Assembly (NCBI GenBank): GCA_040384645.1
Contig: JAZKIX010000152.1
Location: forward strand, 1-45,288
DNA: 45,288 nt
From: JAZKIX01 sp040384645
GTDB taxonomy: Bacteria; Pseudomonadota; Gammaproteobacteria; Burkholderiales; Burkholderiaceae_D
Direction: 5' to 3'
The notes under the pieces are model-generated. The model saw nothing but the letters and a program-made list of their open reading frames with translations, did not search any database and was not told where the DNA came from. The position numbers were made by a program, and so were the translations under genes. Below, in pieces: positions 16,284 through 24,447 of the stretch (position 1 is its first letter; each line of letters starts with the position of its first letter).

Positions 16284-18152
16284 ATGGCACTTCTTCAAAT
16301 TTCCGAACCCGGCATGTCGACCGCGCCACATCAGCACAGGCTGGCGGTTGGCATCGATTTGGGCACCACCAATTCACTGGTGGCGACCGTGCGCAGCAGC
16401 ATTCCCGAAGTGATCAATGACGAGGAAGGGCGGCCATTGCTGCCTTCCATCGTGCGTTATTTAGCTAATGGCAATGCCAATATCGGCTACAAGGCGCAAG
16501 CGGCGCAGATTACCGATCCCAAGAACACCATCGTGTCAGTCAAGCGCTTCATGGGGCGCGGTATCAAAGACATCGCCCATGCGGAAAACCTGCCTTACGA
16601 TTTCGACGATGCGCCTGGCATGGTGCAGTTAAAAACCATCGCCGGCGTCAAAAGTCCGGTCGAGATTTCAGCGCAAATTCTGGCAACCCTGCGCCAGCGC
16701 GCCGAAGATGCCTTGGGCGACGATCTGGTTGGCGCCGTCATTACTGTGCCGGCTTATTTCGACGACGCGCAGCGCCAGGCCACCAAGGATGCCGCGCAAT
16801 TGGCTGGTATTAATGTTCTTCGCCTGTTGAGCGAGCCTACTGCCGCGGCGATTGCATACGGTCTCGACAACGCGTCCGAAGGCATTTTTGCGGTGTACGA
16901 CCTCGGCGGCGGCACCTTCGACATTTCGATTTTAAAGTTGACCAAGGGCGTGTTTGAAGTCTTGTCTACCGGCGGCGATTCGGCGCTGGGCGGTGACGAT
17001 TTCGATCACCGCCTGTTTTGCTGGATTATCGAGCAAGCCCGATTGGCGCCGCTGTCGGATCAAGACACGCGCGCCCTGATGGTCAAATCGCGTGAAGCCA
17101 AGGAATGGCTGTCCACCAATGCCGAGGTGCAAATCGATGCAGCCCTCAAATCAGGTGAAGAAGTCCACTTGACTCTGGGCGCAGCTACCTTTGCCCAGAT
17201 CACCCAACACTTGGTGACCAAGACCATGAACGCGATCAAGAAAGCCTTGCGCGATGCTGCCTTGTCGGTGGAAGACGTCGATGGCGTGGTATTGGTTGGT
17301 GGTGCGACCCGCATGCCGCATGTGCGCAAAGCCGTCAGCGACTATTTCAAGACCATCCCGCACGCCAATATCGACCCCGACAAGGTGGTTGCGCTCGGTG
17401 CCGCGATTCAAGCCAATTTGCTGGCTGGCAATCGGGCTTCAGGTGACGACTGGCTCTTGCTCGACGTGATTCCCTTGTCGCTCGGGATTGAAACCATGGG
17501 CGGCTTGGTGGAGAAAATCATCCCTCGTAATTCGACCATTCCCTGCGCACGGGCGCAAGAATTTACTACTTTCAAAGACGGCCAGACCGCGCTTGCAGTC
17601 CATGTCCTGCAAGGCGAACGTGAACTGGTCAGCGACTGCCGTTCACTGGCCCGTTTCGAACTACGTGGTATACCGCCGATGGTGGCTGGCGCCGCGCGGA
17701 TACGGATTACTTATCAAGTCGATGCCGACGGTTTGCTATCGGTGTCCGCGCGTGAGTTGCGTTCCGGTATAGAAACTTCGATCATCGTCAAGCCGTCTTA
17801 CGGCTTGGGCGACGATGAAGTGGCGCGCATGTTGCAAGACTCGTTTCAATCGGCCGATGTCGACATGAAGTTGCGTGCGCTGCGTGAAGAACAAGTGGAA
17901 GCTGAGCGCATTTTGCTGGCTACGCAATCAGCCTTGGATGCCGATGGTAATTTGCTATCGGATGAAGAATTGGGCGTCATTGAAAACCTGATGCAACAGG
18001 TTCTGGCCAGCAAGCAAAGCGATGATCATCTCGCGATCAAGGCTGCGGTCGAGGCGCTGGCGCACGGCACCGAAGAGCTGGCCTCGCGCCGCATGGACCG
18101 CAGCGTGCGCAGCGCCTTGAAGGGCAAGACGCTGGATCAGGTCAGTCAATAG
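16284..18152 (+). CDS. hscA: Fe-S assembly Hsp70 chaperone HscA
   Basis: HscA binds the LPPVK motif of IscU and uses ATP hydrolysis to help cluster release. The 622 residues match the family (616 in E. coli). Nucleotide-binding signatures are VGIDLGTTNSLVATVR (about 24-39), VITVPAYFDDAQRQATKDAA, AVYDLGGGTFDIS and VVLVGGATRMPHVR. The substrate-binding domain follows from about 390 (DVIPLSLGIETMGG) with a helical lid at the end. These motifs could also fit DnaK. Operon position after hscB, the shorter length and the IPRNSTIPCARAQEFT segment identify HscA. Start is the ATG at 16284 (MALLQISEPGMST). Confidence 0.96.
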   Translation: MALLQISEPGMSTAPHQHRLAVGIDLGTTNSLVATVRSSIPEVINDEEGRPLLPSIVRYLANGNANIGYKAQAAQITDPKNTIVSVKRFMGRGIKDIAHAENLPYDFDDAPGMVQLKTIAGVKSPVEISAQILATLRQRAEDALGDDLVGAVITVPAYFDDAQRQATKDAAQLAGINVLRLLSEPTAAAIAYGLDNASEGIFAVYDLGGGTFDISILKLTKGVFEVLSTGGDSALGGDDFDHRLFCWIIEQARLAPLSDQDTRALMVKSREAKEWLSTNAEVQIDAALKSGEEVHLTLGAATFAQITQHLVTKTMNAIKKALRDAALSVEDVDGVVLVGGATRMPHVRKAVSDYFKTIPHANIDPDKVVALGAAIQANLLAGNRASGDDWLLLDVIPLSLGIETMGGLVEKIIPRNSTIPCARAQEFTTFKDGQTALAVHVLQGERELVSDCRSLARFELRGIPPMVAGAARIRITYQVDADGLLSVSARELRSGIETSIIVKPSYGLGDDEVARMLQDSFQSADVDMKLRALREEQVEAERILLATQSALDADGNLLSDEELGVIENLMQQVLASKQSDDHLAIKAAVEALAHGTEELASRRMDRSVRSALKGKTLDQVSQ

Positions 18153-18221
18153 GTTAGCCAATAAGTCGTCCAATAAATTTATATTAATCAGCATTCGTGC
18201 GCTCATTTCGAGGTTGTTAAC

Positions 18222-18560
18222 GTGCCCCAAATCGTTGTTCTTCCCCATGCTGTTTTGTGCCCCGACGGTGCAGTAATCGACGCGCCGGCCGGCCAGTCGA
18301 TATGCGATGCCTTGCTCGAAAACGATATCGATATCGAACATGCCTGCGAAAAATCCTGCGCTTGCACCACTTGCCATGTGCTGATACGGGAAGGCTTGGC
18401 CTCGCTCAACGAAGCCGAAGAATTGGAGGACGATATGCTCGATAAAGCCTGGGGACTGGAAGCCTGTTCACGCCTGTCGTGCCAATCCATCATTGCCGCG
18501 ACCGATCTGGTGGTAGAGCTGCCGAAATACACCATCAACCAAGTCAGCGAAGGCCATTAG
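18222..18560 (+). CDS. fdx: [2Fe-2S] ferredoxin of the ISC system
   Basis: This adrenodoxin-type ferredoxin supplies electrons for cluster assembly on IscU. It has 112 residues starting at a GTG (18222). The cluster ligands are HACEKSCACTTCHVLI, in the order C-x5-C-x2-C, with the fourth cysteine in GLEACSRLSCQS. EELEDDMLDKAWG is a conserved acidic helix that contacts partners. It lies 69 bases after hscA and 9 bases before iscX, and is part of the same operon. Confidence 0.95.
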   Translation: MPQIVVLPHAVLCPDGAVIDAPAGQSICDALLENDIDIEHACEKSCACTTCHVLIREGLASLNEAEELEDDMLDKAWGLEACSRLSCQSIIAATDLVVELPKYTINQVSEGH

Positions 18561-18569
18561 GAGATTGTC

Positions 18570-18767
18570 ATGAAATGGACTGACACCCAACAGATTGCCG
18601 AAGCCCTGTACGACAAGTTCCCGAATATCGACCCGCTGACGATCCGTTTCACCGACTTGCACAACTGGGTTTGCGAACTGGAAGGATTTGACGACGATCA
18701 CCAACGCGGCGGTGAAAAAGTGCTTGAAGCGATCCAGATGATCTGGATCGATGAAGCACGTGATTAG
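18570..18767 (+). CDS. iscX: Fe-S assembly protein IscX
   Basis: IscX (YfhJ) is a small acidic protein that binds IscS and modulates cysteine desulfuration, perhaps as an iron sensor. The 65 residues match the family: MKWTDTQQIAEALYDKFP, then RFTDLHNWVCELEGF, and QMIWIDEARD at the end. An AGGAG ribosome site overlaps the fdx stop region. It is the last gene of the isc operon; an AdoMet methyltransferase follows after 11 bases. Confidence 0.96.
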   Translation: MKWTDTQQIAEALYDKFPNIDPLTIRFTDLHNWVCELEGFDDDHQRGGEKVLEAIQMIWIDEARD

Positions 18768-18778
18768 TTTTTAGGATT

Positions 18779-19690
18779 TTGTCTAAAACGATACCCAAAA
18801 TGATGACGAAAATCGCCGGTAATTCCCCATCCAGACAGCAGGCCAATCAAGCCGCGACGACTGAACTCAAGCACGAAATTCGCCCCGGCCAGTCGCTGGA
18901 ATTGCTCAAGGAATTGCACATCCTCACGCGTGACGGCAAGCTCAACCAAGACAGCCGGCGTAAGCTTAAACAGGTGTATCACCTGTATCAATTCATCGAG
19001 CCGCTGCTGAAACAAATCCAGCAAGATCACGCCGATATACAACTGGTCGATCACGGGGCAGGGAAGTCTTATCTCGGCTTTATTCTGTACGACTTGTTTT
19101 TCAAAGAGTTGCAAAACGCCTCGCGCATCTACGGCATCGAGACCCGCGACGAGCTGGTGCAAAAGTCACGCGAACTGGCAGCCAGGCTGCAATTTCCAGG
19201 CATGTCTTTCCTTAATTTGTCGGTCGCCGATTCTATCGATTCATCACAATTGCCAGCACGTATTGACATCGTTACCGCGCTGCATGCCTGCAATACCGCG
19301 ACCGATGATGCGATCCATTTCGCCCTGAAAAAGCAAGCGCAGTTCATGGTGCTGGTACCTTGTTGCCAAGCCGAAGTCGCCTCGGTTTTAAAGAAAAACA
19401 AGGGCAAGGAATTATCCAAAAACGCCCTGACAGAAATCTGGCGCCACCCGCTGCACACCCGCGAATTCGGCAGCCAAGTCACTAACGTGCTGCGCTGCCT
19501 GCAACTAGAAGCGCACGGCTATCAAGTCAATGTGACCGAATTGGTCGGCTGGGAGCATTCGATGAAGAACGAACTCATCATCGCCAGCTATAAAAACCTG
19601 CCGCGCCAACGCCCGGCCGAACGCTTGAAGGAAGTGCTTGAAACCTTGGGATTAGGCGAGATGGGCGGCCGATTCTTCACCGCGCTCTAG
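18779..19690 (+). CDS. class I SAM-dependent methyltransferase of unknown target
   Basis: The protein has 303 residues from the TTG at 18779, or 296 from the ATG at 18800. Neither has a good ribosome site. The AdoMet-binding loop reads LVDHGAGKSYLGFILYDL (about 96-113). GIETRDELVQKSRELA is the acidic end of strand 2 (motif II) with its helix. IDIVTALHACNTATDDAI and LVPCCQAEVASVL are strong markers of the methyltransferase domain-25/32-like group. Some relatives act on tRNA or glutathione-like molecules, but the target here is unknown. It starts 11 bases after iscX and may be read through from the isc operon. Its stop codon touches the end of dispersed element copy D. Confidence 0.85.
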   Translation: MSKTIPKMMTKIAGNSPSRQQANQAATTELKHEIRPGQSLELLKELHILTRDGKLNQDSRRKLKQVYHLYQFIEPLLKQIQQDHADIQLVDHGAGKSYLGFILYDLFFKELQNASRIYGIETRDELVQKSRELAARLQFPGMSFLNLSVADSIDSSQLPARIDIVTALHACNTATDDAIHFALKKQAQFMVLVPCCQAEVASVLKKNKGKELSKNALTEIWRHPLHTREFGSQVTNVLRCLQLEAHGYQVNVTELVGWEHSMKNELIIASYKNLPRQRPAERLKEVLETLGLGEMGGRFFTAL

Positions 19691-19765
19691 AATAATACTG
19701 GGGCGGGTATTTTATTTGTGCCGCAAATAATGTGCGGGATCGGCATTGTTTAGGTATATACCCCC
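19688..19765 (-). repeat. dispersed element, copy D (core, reverse orientation)
   Basis: Read on the minus strand it opens with GGGGGTATATACC, contains AACAATGCCGATCCCGCACA and ends CCAGTATTATTCTAG. Aligned at the usual ~78-base length, its last bases coincide with the TAG stop of the methyltransferase gene (19688-19690). The element therefore forms that gene's immediate 3' untranslated region. Confidence 0.75.
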
Positions 19766-19827
19766 ACTAATATTCGCGTTTTTAGTGTGAATATGTACTT
19801 CCAGACAAATTCAAAAACTGTTTGCAC

Positions 19828-19860
19828 AATATAAGAGGTGGGCTAGCCACCTTTTATATT
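19828..19860. terminator. bidirectional terminator-like hairpin
   Basis: AATATAAGAGGTGG (19828-19841) pairs with CCACCTTTTATATT (19847-19860) with one mismatch and a 5-base loop. The A/T-rich outer arms can serve as the U-tract in either direction. It lies between the convergent methyltransferase and glycine-zipper genes. Confidence 0.7.
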
Positions 19861-19879
19861 GCCATGCAGTTAAGCTATC

Positions 19880-20449
19880 TCAAGCCGAAGTCAGATTACC
19901 ATCGATAATTTTTACCCGGTCGCCACTGCGCCAGTCGGGTAGTTTAGAGCGCGAGAACGAGCGCATTCCGCCATCTTCCATCCGGACGCGGATTTCGTAG
20001 CTAGTCCAGGTTTTGCTGCGCTTTTCGATTTCATTGCCGGCATATCCGCCACCGATGGCACCGGCCACCGTGGCAGCTTTGCGGCCATTGCCGCCGCCCA
20101 CTTGATTGCCCAGCACGCCGCCGATTACCGCGCCGGCAACTGCGCCGACGCCGCTGCCGCGTTGTGCATGGTGCTGGATCGGACGAACTGATTCGATGAT
20201 GCCGCATTGACGGCAAATTTCTGGTTCTGCGGCTGCGTTAAGTTGCGCCGGTTGCTTTGGATGTAGTCCAGGCGACTGGATTACGGGGATGTTGGCGGCA
20301 GATTGTGCCAGCGACGGTGCTGGTGTGCTATTGGATGTGGGAAGCACGCCGGTGATGGCGGCGACACCGACCAAGCTGACCAAAGTCACAGACACCGCAG
20401 CGGCGGCGACTAAAGGGTGGAGACGGTGCGATGGTGTCGGGGTTGTCAT
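19880..20449 (-). CDS. glycine-zipper 2TM-domain envelope protein
   Basis: This 189-residue protein starts at the ATG at 20449 (MTTPTPSHRLHPLVA) with an AAGG ribosome site; the frame extends 20 codons further but without a good start. One N-terminal membrane helix (about 12-36) anchors it. A proline/glutamine-rich linker follows, then a CRQCG pair. The glycine zipper lies at about 98-140 (GVGAVAGAVIGGVLGN and VAGAIGGGYAGNEIE). The C-terminus (YEIRVRMEDGGMRSFS) is the SlyB/17-kDa-antigen-type tail. Such proteins sit in the envelope and are linked to outer-membrane integrity; the exact role is unknown. No lipobox is evident. Confidence 0.85.
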   Translation of the reverse strand: MTTPTPSHRLHPLVAAAAVSVTLVSLVGVAAITGVLPTSNSTPAPSLAQSAANIPVIQSPGLHPKQPAQLNAAAEPEICRQCGIIESVRPIQHHAQRGSGVGAVAGAVIGGVLGNQVGGGNGRKAATVAGAIGGGYAGNEIEKRSKTWTSYEIRVRMEDGGMRSFSRSKLPDWRSGDRVKIIDGNLTSA

Positions 20450-20556
20450 ATTGTGCCTTGGTAAAATGTTGTTGGTACGATAATTATGCCTATATGTTTG
20501 CGCTATCACCAGTATAAAAACGTGTCAGTTGTAAGTTAATGTAAATGCATGTTATT

Positions 20557-20583
20557 GAAAAAAAAGACCGCAAATGCGGTCTT
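20557..20583 (-). terminator. rho-independent terminator of the prfB-HAD-lysS operon
   Basis: On the minus strand AAGACCGCA and TGCGGTCTT pair around a 2-base loop and are followed by a run of eight or more Ts (A-run at 20557-20565 on the plus strand). It lies 27 bases after the lysS stop. Confidence 0.9.
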
Positions 20584-20609
20584 CTTGTAATACTAAGCTG
20601 GGTTCGCCT

Positions 20610-22148
20610 TTAATCTTCCCGGCGCAAATGCGGGAACAAAATCACGTCGCGAATATTGGGCGAATCGGTAATTAGCATGATCAAGCGGTCGATCCCGATA
20701 CCGCAACCGCCGGCGGGCGGCATGCCGTATTCCAGCGCGCGGATATAGTCGGCGTCGTAAAACATGGCTTCTTCATCGCCTGCATCCTTGGCTTCGACTT
20801 GGGCCAAAAAGCGCGCGGCCTGGTCTTCAGAATCGTTCAATTCAGAGAAGCCATTGGCGATTTCGCGTCCGACGATAAACAGTTCAAAACGCTCGGTAAT
20901 GCCCGCTACCGTATCCGAGGCGCGTGCCAGCGGCGAGACTTCGACCGGGTAATCGACGATATAAGTCGGCTCCCACAATTGCGCTTCGGCGGTTTCTTCA
21001 AACAGTGCCAATTGCAATGCACCCAAACCTGCGGTGGCGAATGGTTTGACGCCGAATTTTTTCAATTCGGTCTTGATGAATTCGGCATCATGCAATTGCT
21101 CATTGCTGTAATGCGGCGCGTATTTATTGATTGCGCCGATGATGGTCAGGCGATGGAAAGGCTTGCTCAAATCCAGTTCGCGCCCGCCATAAGTTAATGT
21201 CGCGGTACCGTGTGCATCAATGGCTGCTTGTCGGATGACGGCTTCGGTGAAATCCATCAGCCATTGGTAATCGACGTAGGCAGCATAGAATTCCATCATC
21301 GTGAATTCTGGATTGTGACGCGGCGATACGCCTTCATTACGGAAGTTGCGATTGACTTCGAACACGCGATCAAAGCCGCCCACCACCAAGCGTTTCAAAT
21401 ACAGCTCAGGCGCGATGCGCAAGAACATTTGCATGTCGAGAGCATTGTGGTGCGTGATGAAAGGTTTGGCCGCAGCGCCGCCGGGAATGCTGTGCAGCAT
21501 TGGCGTTTCGACTTCCATGAAGTCGTTTTTTTCCATGAAACGGCGAATTGACGACATCGCAGCGGTTCGCGCCTTGAAGGTGCGGCGTGTGTCTTCGTTC
21601 ATGATCAAATCGACATAGCGCTGGCGGTATTTCATTTCCTGATCGGCCAGACCGTGGAATTTGTCAGGTAGTGGGCGCAACGCTTTGGTAATCAGACGCA
21701 GGCCGGTGACCTTGACGGACAATTCGCCGGTTTTGGTTTTGAACAGACTGCCTTCGGCGCCCAGGATATCGCCCAGATCGTAATGTTTGAAAGCATCATG
21801 CACCGCTTCGCCGACATTGTCGTTGGTGATGAAGATCTGGATGCGGCCATCGGCTTTTTGACCAGAGGCATCTTGCAAGGTTGCAAACGATGCTTTGCCC
21901 ATCACGCGTTTGAGCATCATGCGGCCAGCGACGATTACTTTGACCGGTTCGGCTTCGAGTGCTTCGCGCTCGGCTTCGCCGTATTGCACATGCAAATCGG
22001 CGGCTTTATGTTGCGGACGGAAATCATTTGGAAACGCTACGCCTTGTGCACGCAAAGCAGTCAGCTTGGCGCGACGTTCTGCGACAATTTTGTTTTCATC
22101 GGGCAGGGCGGCGTCAGTGGCGGGCGGCGCTTGTTGGTCTGTGGTCAT
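20610..22148 (-). CDS. lysS: lysyl-tRNA synthetase, class II
   Basis: LysS charges tRNA-Lys in the cytosol. The 512 residues match the class II bacterial enzyme. An OB-fold anticodon-binding domain lies at about 55-165 (VIVAGRMMLKRVMGKASF and ITNDNVGEAVHDAFKHYD). The catalytic core contains class II motif 1 (RRFMEKNDFMEVETPML), motif 2 (FRNEGVSPRHNPEFTMM) and motif 3 (GGCGIGIDRLIM). The N-terminal MTTDQQAPPATDAAL is a short disordered tail. It is the last gene of the operon with prfB and a HAD phosphatase, a conserved prfB-lysS association, and ends at a strong terminator. Confidence 0.97.
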   Translation of the reverse strand: MTTDQQAPPATDAALPDENKIVAERRAKLTALRAQGVAFPNDFRPQHKAADLHVQYGEAEREALEAEPVKVIVAGRMMLKRVMGKASFATLQDASGQKADGRIQIFITNDNVGEAVHDAFKHYDLGDILGAEGSLFKTKTGELSVKVTGLRLITKALRPLPDKFHGLADQEMKYRQRYVDLIMNEDTRRTFKARTAAMSSIRRFMEKNDFMEVETPMLHSIPGGAAAKPFITHHNALDMQMFLRIAPELYLKRLVVGGFDRVFEVNRNFRNEGVSPRHNPEFTMMEFYAAYVDYQWLMDFTEAVIRQAAIDAHGTATLTYGGRELDLSKPFHRLTIIGAINKYAPHYSNEQLHDAEFIKTELKKFGVKPFATAGLGALQLALFEETAEAQLWEPTYIVDYPVEVSPLARASDTVAGITERFELFIVGREIANGFSELNDSEDQAARFLAQVEAKDAGDEEAMFYDADYIRALEYGMPPAGGCGIGIDRLIMLITDSPNIRDVILFPHLRRED

Positions 22149-22161
22149 GGTCAGGCTCTAT

Positions 22162-22851
22162 TCAAGAAAATTGTGATGCAAAGAAGGTGCCAAGCGACAA
22201 GCTGTTGAAGTCTTCGACAATCGCAATCACGTTGTCATAGCCGGCAAAGGCGCTAGCTGGCATGGTGGTTGTCAGTACCACGGCACGCATGCCGGCGCGG
22301 CGTGCGGCTTCCACGCCCAATGGCGCATCTTCAAACACGATGCATTGATCCGGGCTGACGCCGCAACGTTCGGCTGCTTTCAAAAACACATCAGGTTCGG
22401 GCTTGCCGCGCTTGACATCGGCGGCGCCGACGACCGCGTGAAAATGTTTGCGGATGTCGAGTCCGTCCAAGGTGAAATTGATATTGTCGTTTGGCGCAGA
22501 AGTGGCGACCGCCAAGATCAAGCCATCAGCCTTGGCGCGTTCAATCAGTGTTTCAAAACCGGCGATGGTTTGAAGGTGAGGGCGATACAAGTCACGATAA
22601 AGGCCTTCTTTTTCTGCGGCCAGTTGGGCCAATTCGGCATCGTTCAAATCATGCCGCACGTATAGGCGCATGATTTCGGCATTTTGGCGGCCGGCTGTGG
22701 CAAGAAAAAATGCTTCTTCATCAATGGCTTGCGACCGATTTTTAAAAAACTGTACCCATGAGGCAGAGTGATACGCCATGTTATTGACGATGGTGCCATC
22801 CATGTCAAAAATCAGGGCGCGCTTGCTGTCACTGCCGTTGTCGATAGTCAT
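22162..22851 (-). CDS. HAD-superfamily phosphatase, beta-phosphoglucomutase-like
   Basis: This 229-residue haloacid-dehalogenase-type hydrolase has the nucleophile motif FDMDGTIVNN (about 14-23), the motif II threonine region AVATSAP, and motifs III/IV in GKPEPDVFLKAAER and IVFEDAPLGVEAARRAG. The helical cap between motifs I and II is of the beta-phosphoglucomutase/YqaB type, so a small sugar phosphate is the likely substrate. The gene lies between prfB (3 bases upstream) and lysS (13 bases downstream). This tight spacing implies a single transcript. A link to translation is not established; repair of unwanted phosphorylated metabolites is a possible role. Confidence 0.9.
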   Translation of the reverse strand: MTIDNGSDSKRALIFDMDGTIVNNMAYHSASWVQFFKNRSQAIDEEAFFLATAGRQNAEIMRLYVRHDLNDAELAQLAAEKEGLYRDLYRPHLQTIAGFETLIERAKADGLILAVATSAPNDNINFTLDGLDIRKHFHAVVGAADVKRGKPEPDVFLKAAERCGVSPDQCIVFEDAPLGVEAARRAGMRAVVLTTTMPASAFAGYDNVIAIVEDFNSLSLGTFFASQFS

Positions 22852-22854
22852 CGA

Positions 22855-23959
22855 TTAGACTCCCTGCTTGAGCGAAGCTGCGATGAATTCGTCCAGATCG
22901 CCATCCAATACCGCCTTGGTATTGCCAGTCTCGAAACTGGTGCGCAAATCCTTGATGCGCGATTGATCCAGCACATAAGAACGAATCTGGTGGCCCCAGC
23001 CGACATCGGTTTTGGAATCTTCCAGCTTTTGCTGCGCGCTCATGCGGATGCGCAACTCGTGTTCGTACAGGCGCGATTTGAGCATGTCCCACGCTTCGGC
23101 GCGGTTGCGATGCTGGCTGCGGTCATTTTGGCATTGCACAACGATGCCAGTCGGAGCATGTGTCAGGCGCACGGCGGAATCGGTCTTGTTGATATGCTGT
23201 CCGCCGGCACCGGAGGCGCGGTAAGTATCGACCCGCACATCGGCTGGGTTGACGTCGATTTCAATCGAATCGTCCACTTCAGGATAAACAAACAAGCTGC
23301 AAAACGAGGTATGACGGCCATTGGCCGAATCAAACGGTGATTTGCGCACCAGGCGATGGACACCAGTTTCGGTGCGTAAAAAGCCGTAGGCGTAATCGCC
23401 TTCAACCTTTAATGTCGCGGTCTTGATGCCGGCGATTTCACCATCGGATTGCTCCAGGATTTCGACCTTGAAACCCTTGCGTTCGCAGTAGCGCAGATAC
23501 TGGCGCAAGATCATCGAGGCCCAATCCTGCGCCTCCGTACCGCCGGCACCGGCTTGGATGTCGATAAAGCAATTGTTCGGATCCATCGGGTTGTTGAACA
23601 TCCGACGGAATTCCATGCCCTCGACCATTTTCTTGAGCACGTCGGTATCTTGCTCAATGGCGCTCAGCGTATCTTCGTCCTGCTCTTCGCGCGCCATCGC
23701 GAACAGGTCGCTGGCATCGCGCAGGTCAGCGTCGATCTTGGTCAGCGAAAACACTATCGCTTCCAATGCTTTCTTTTCTTTGCCCAGATCTTGCGCGCGT
23801 TTAGGGTCGTTCCAAACGGTGGGGTCTTCTAATTCTTCGTTGACTTGTTCCAGCTTTTCAGATTTGACAGCGAAGTCAAAGATACCTCCGAAGTTCTGCT
23901 TCGCGGGTGGTCAAGTCCCCAAGTAAGGCTGACAGGGAGTTTATGCGTTCTGCTTCCAT
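22855..23959 (-). CDS. prfB: peptide chain release factor 2, with programmed +1 frameshift
   Basis: RF2 ends translation at UGA and UAA. Translation starts at the ATG at 23959 (MEAERINSLSALLGDL) and reaches an in-frame TGA at 23876-23878 after 27 codons. The site CTT TGA C is preceded by a Shine-Dalgarno-like GGAGG, the classic autoregulatory RF2 frameshift. Shifting +1 continues with DFAVKSEKLEQVNEELEDP and runs to the stop at 22855, giving about 367 residues. The stop-recognition SPF motif (KSPFDSANGRHTSF) and the catalytic GGQ (GAGGQHINKTDSAVRL) are present. It is the first gene of the operon with the HAD phosphatase and lysS. This is not a pseudogene despite the broken frame. Confidence 0.97.
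23875..23888 (-). promoter_or_regulatory. prfB +1 programmed frameshift site
   Basis: On the minus strand the sequence reads GGAGGTATCTTTGAC: an internal Shine-Dalgarno-like GGAGG, then CTT as the slippery codon, then TGA and C. When RF2 is scarce the ribosome slips forward one base and reads GAC. Confidence 0.95.
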
Positions 23960-24134
23960 GATTTTCTATTCTGCGGTCAAACCCAAGATTATACGCGAGC
24001 CAATTTGATGAAATGATGTCCGTCGTTTCACTATCGAGAGGCTCGAACGAGTGGGAATCGTTTCTTGCAACCTACCAATTGTCCAACCGCCATGTGGCGG
24101 CTGAAATGATTGGGCGGCAAACACCGTTTTGACA

Positions 24135-24280
24135 TATAATGACCGGCTATTCTCTTTTTCCTTGTTCTGGCTATGCATGCCGGGCAAACAGGGTTCGCCC
24201 TGTCACGATGCTGATTGATTGGGCGTTATTACAATAGAGATAGATTGTTGGCCGCTTTACTTTTCACTGCGGCCTTTTTA
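24135..24280 (+). ncRNA. possible short leader RNA or sRNA upstream of rpoD
   Basis: A TATAAT box at 24135-24140 could start a transcript near 24147. Its -35 region is weak: TTGGGC at 24110 is 19 bases away. Downstream lie a perfect hairpin, ACAGGG-TTCG-CCCTGT (24188-24203), and a terminator-like stem, GGCCGC (24250-24255) with GCGGCC (24269-24274), followed by TTTTTATTT. No coding frame is present. The result would be a ~130-base RNA ending 170 bases before rpoD, either an independent sRNA or an attenuated rpoD leader. Confidence 0.4.
24250..24280 (+). terminator. terminator-like stem in the prfB-rpoD gap
   Basis: A perfect 6-base G/C stem (GGCCGC and GCGGCC) with a 13-base loop is followed by TTTTTATTT. 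The gene on its left (prfB) runs the other way, so the stem must end a transcript that begins inside this gap. Confidence 0.65.
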
Positions 24281-24447
24281 TTTCCCATATAACGCACTTT
24301 GTCACGCATTTGAAGTCATAGGTTTTCCAGTTCCAATCCTTTGCCGCAAACAATGCTGAAATGCATGGCGCTGCCGTTGGCGGTGCTTGTTTGTTATTTA
24401 ACCTCGAATTTGAAGTAAGTCCCTTCGTTCTGACTTGATTTGGCGCA

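Noticed and set aside
22855..23766. prfB as a truncated or broken gene
   Set aside because: The TGA lies in the standard RF2 frameshift context and the +1 frame restores the full protein.
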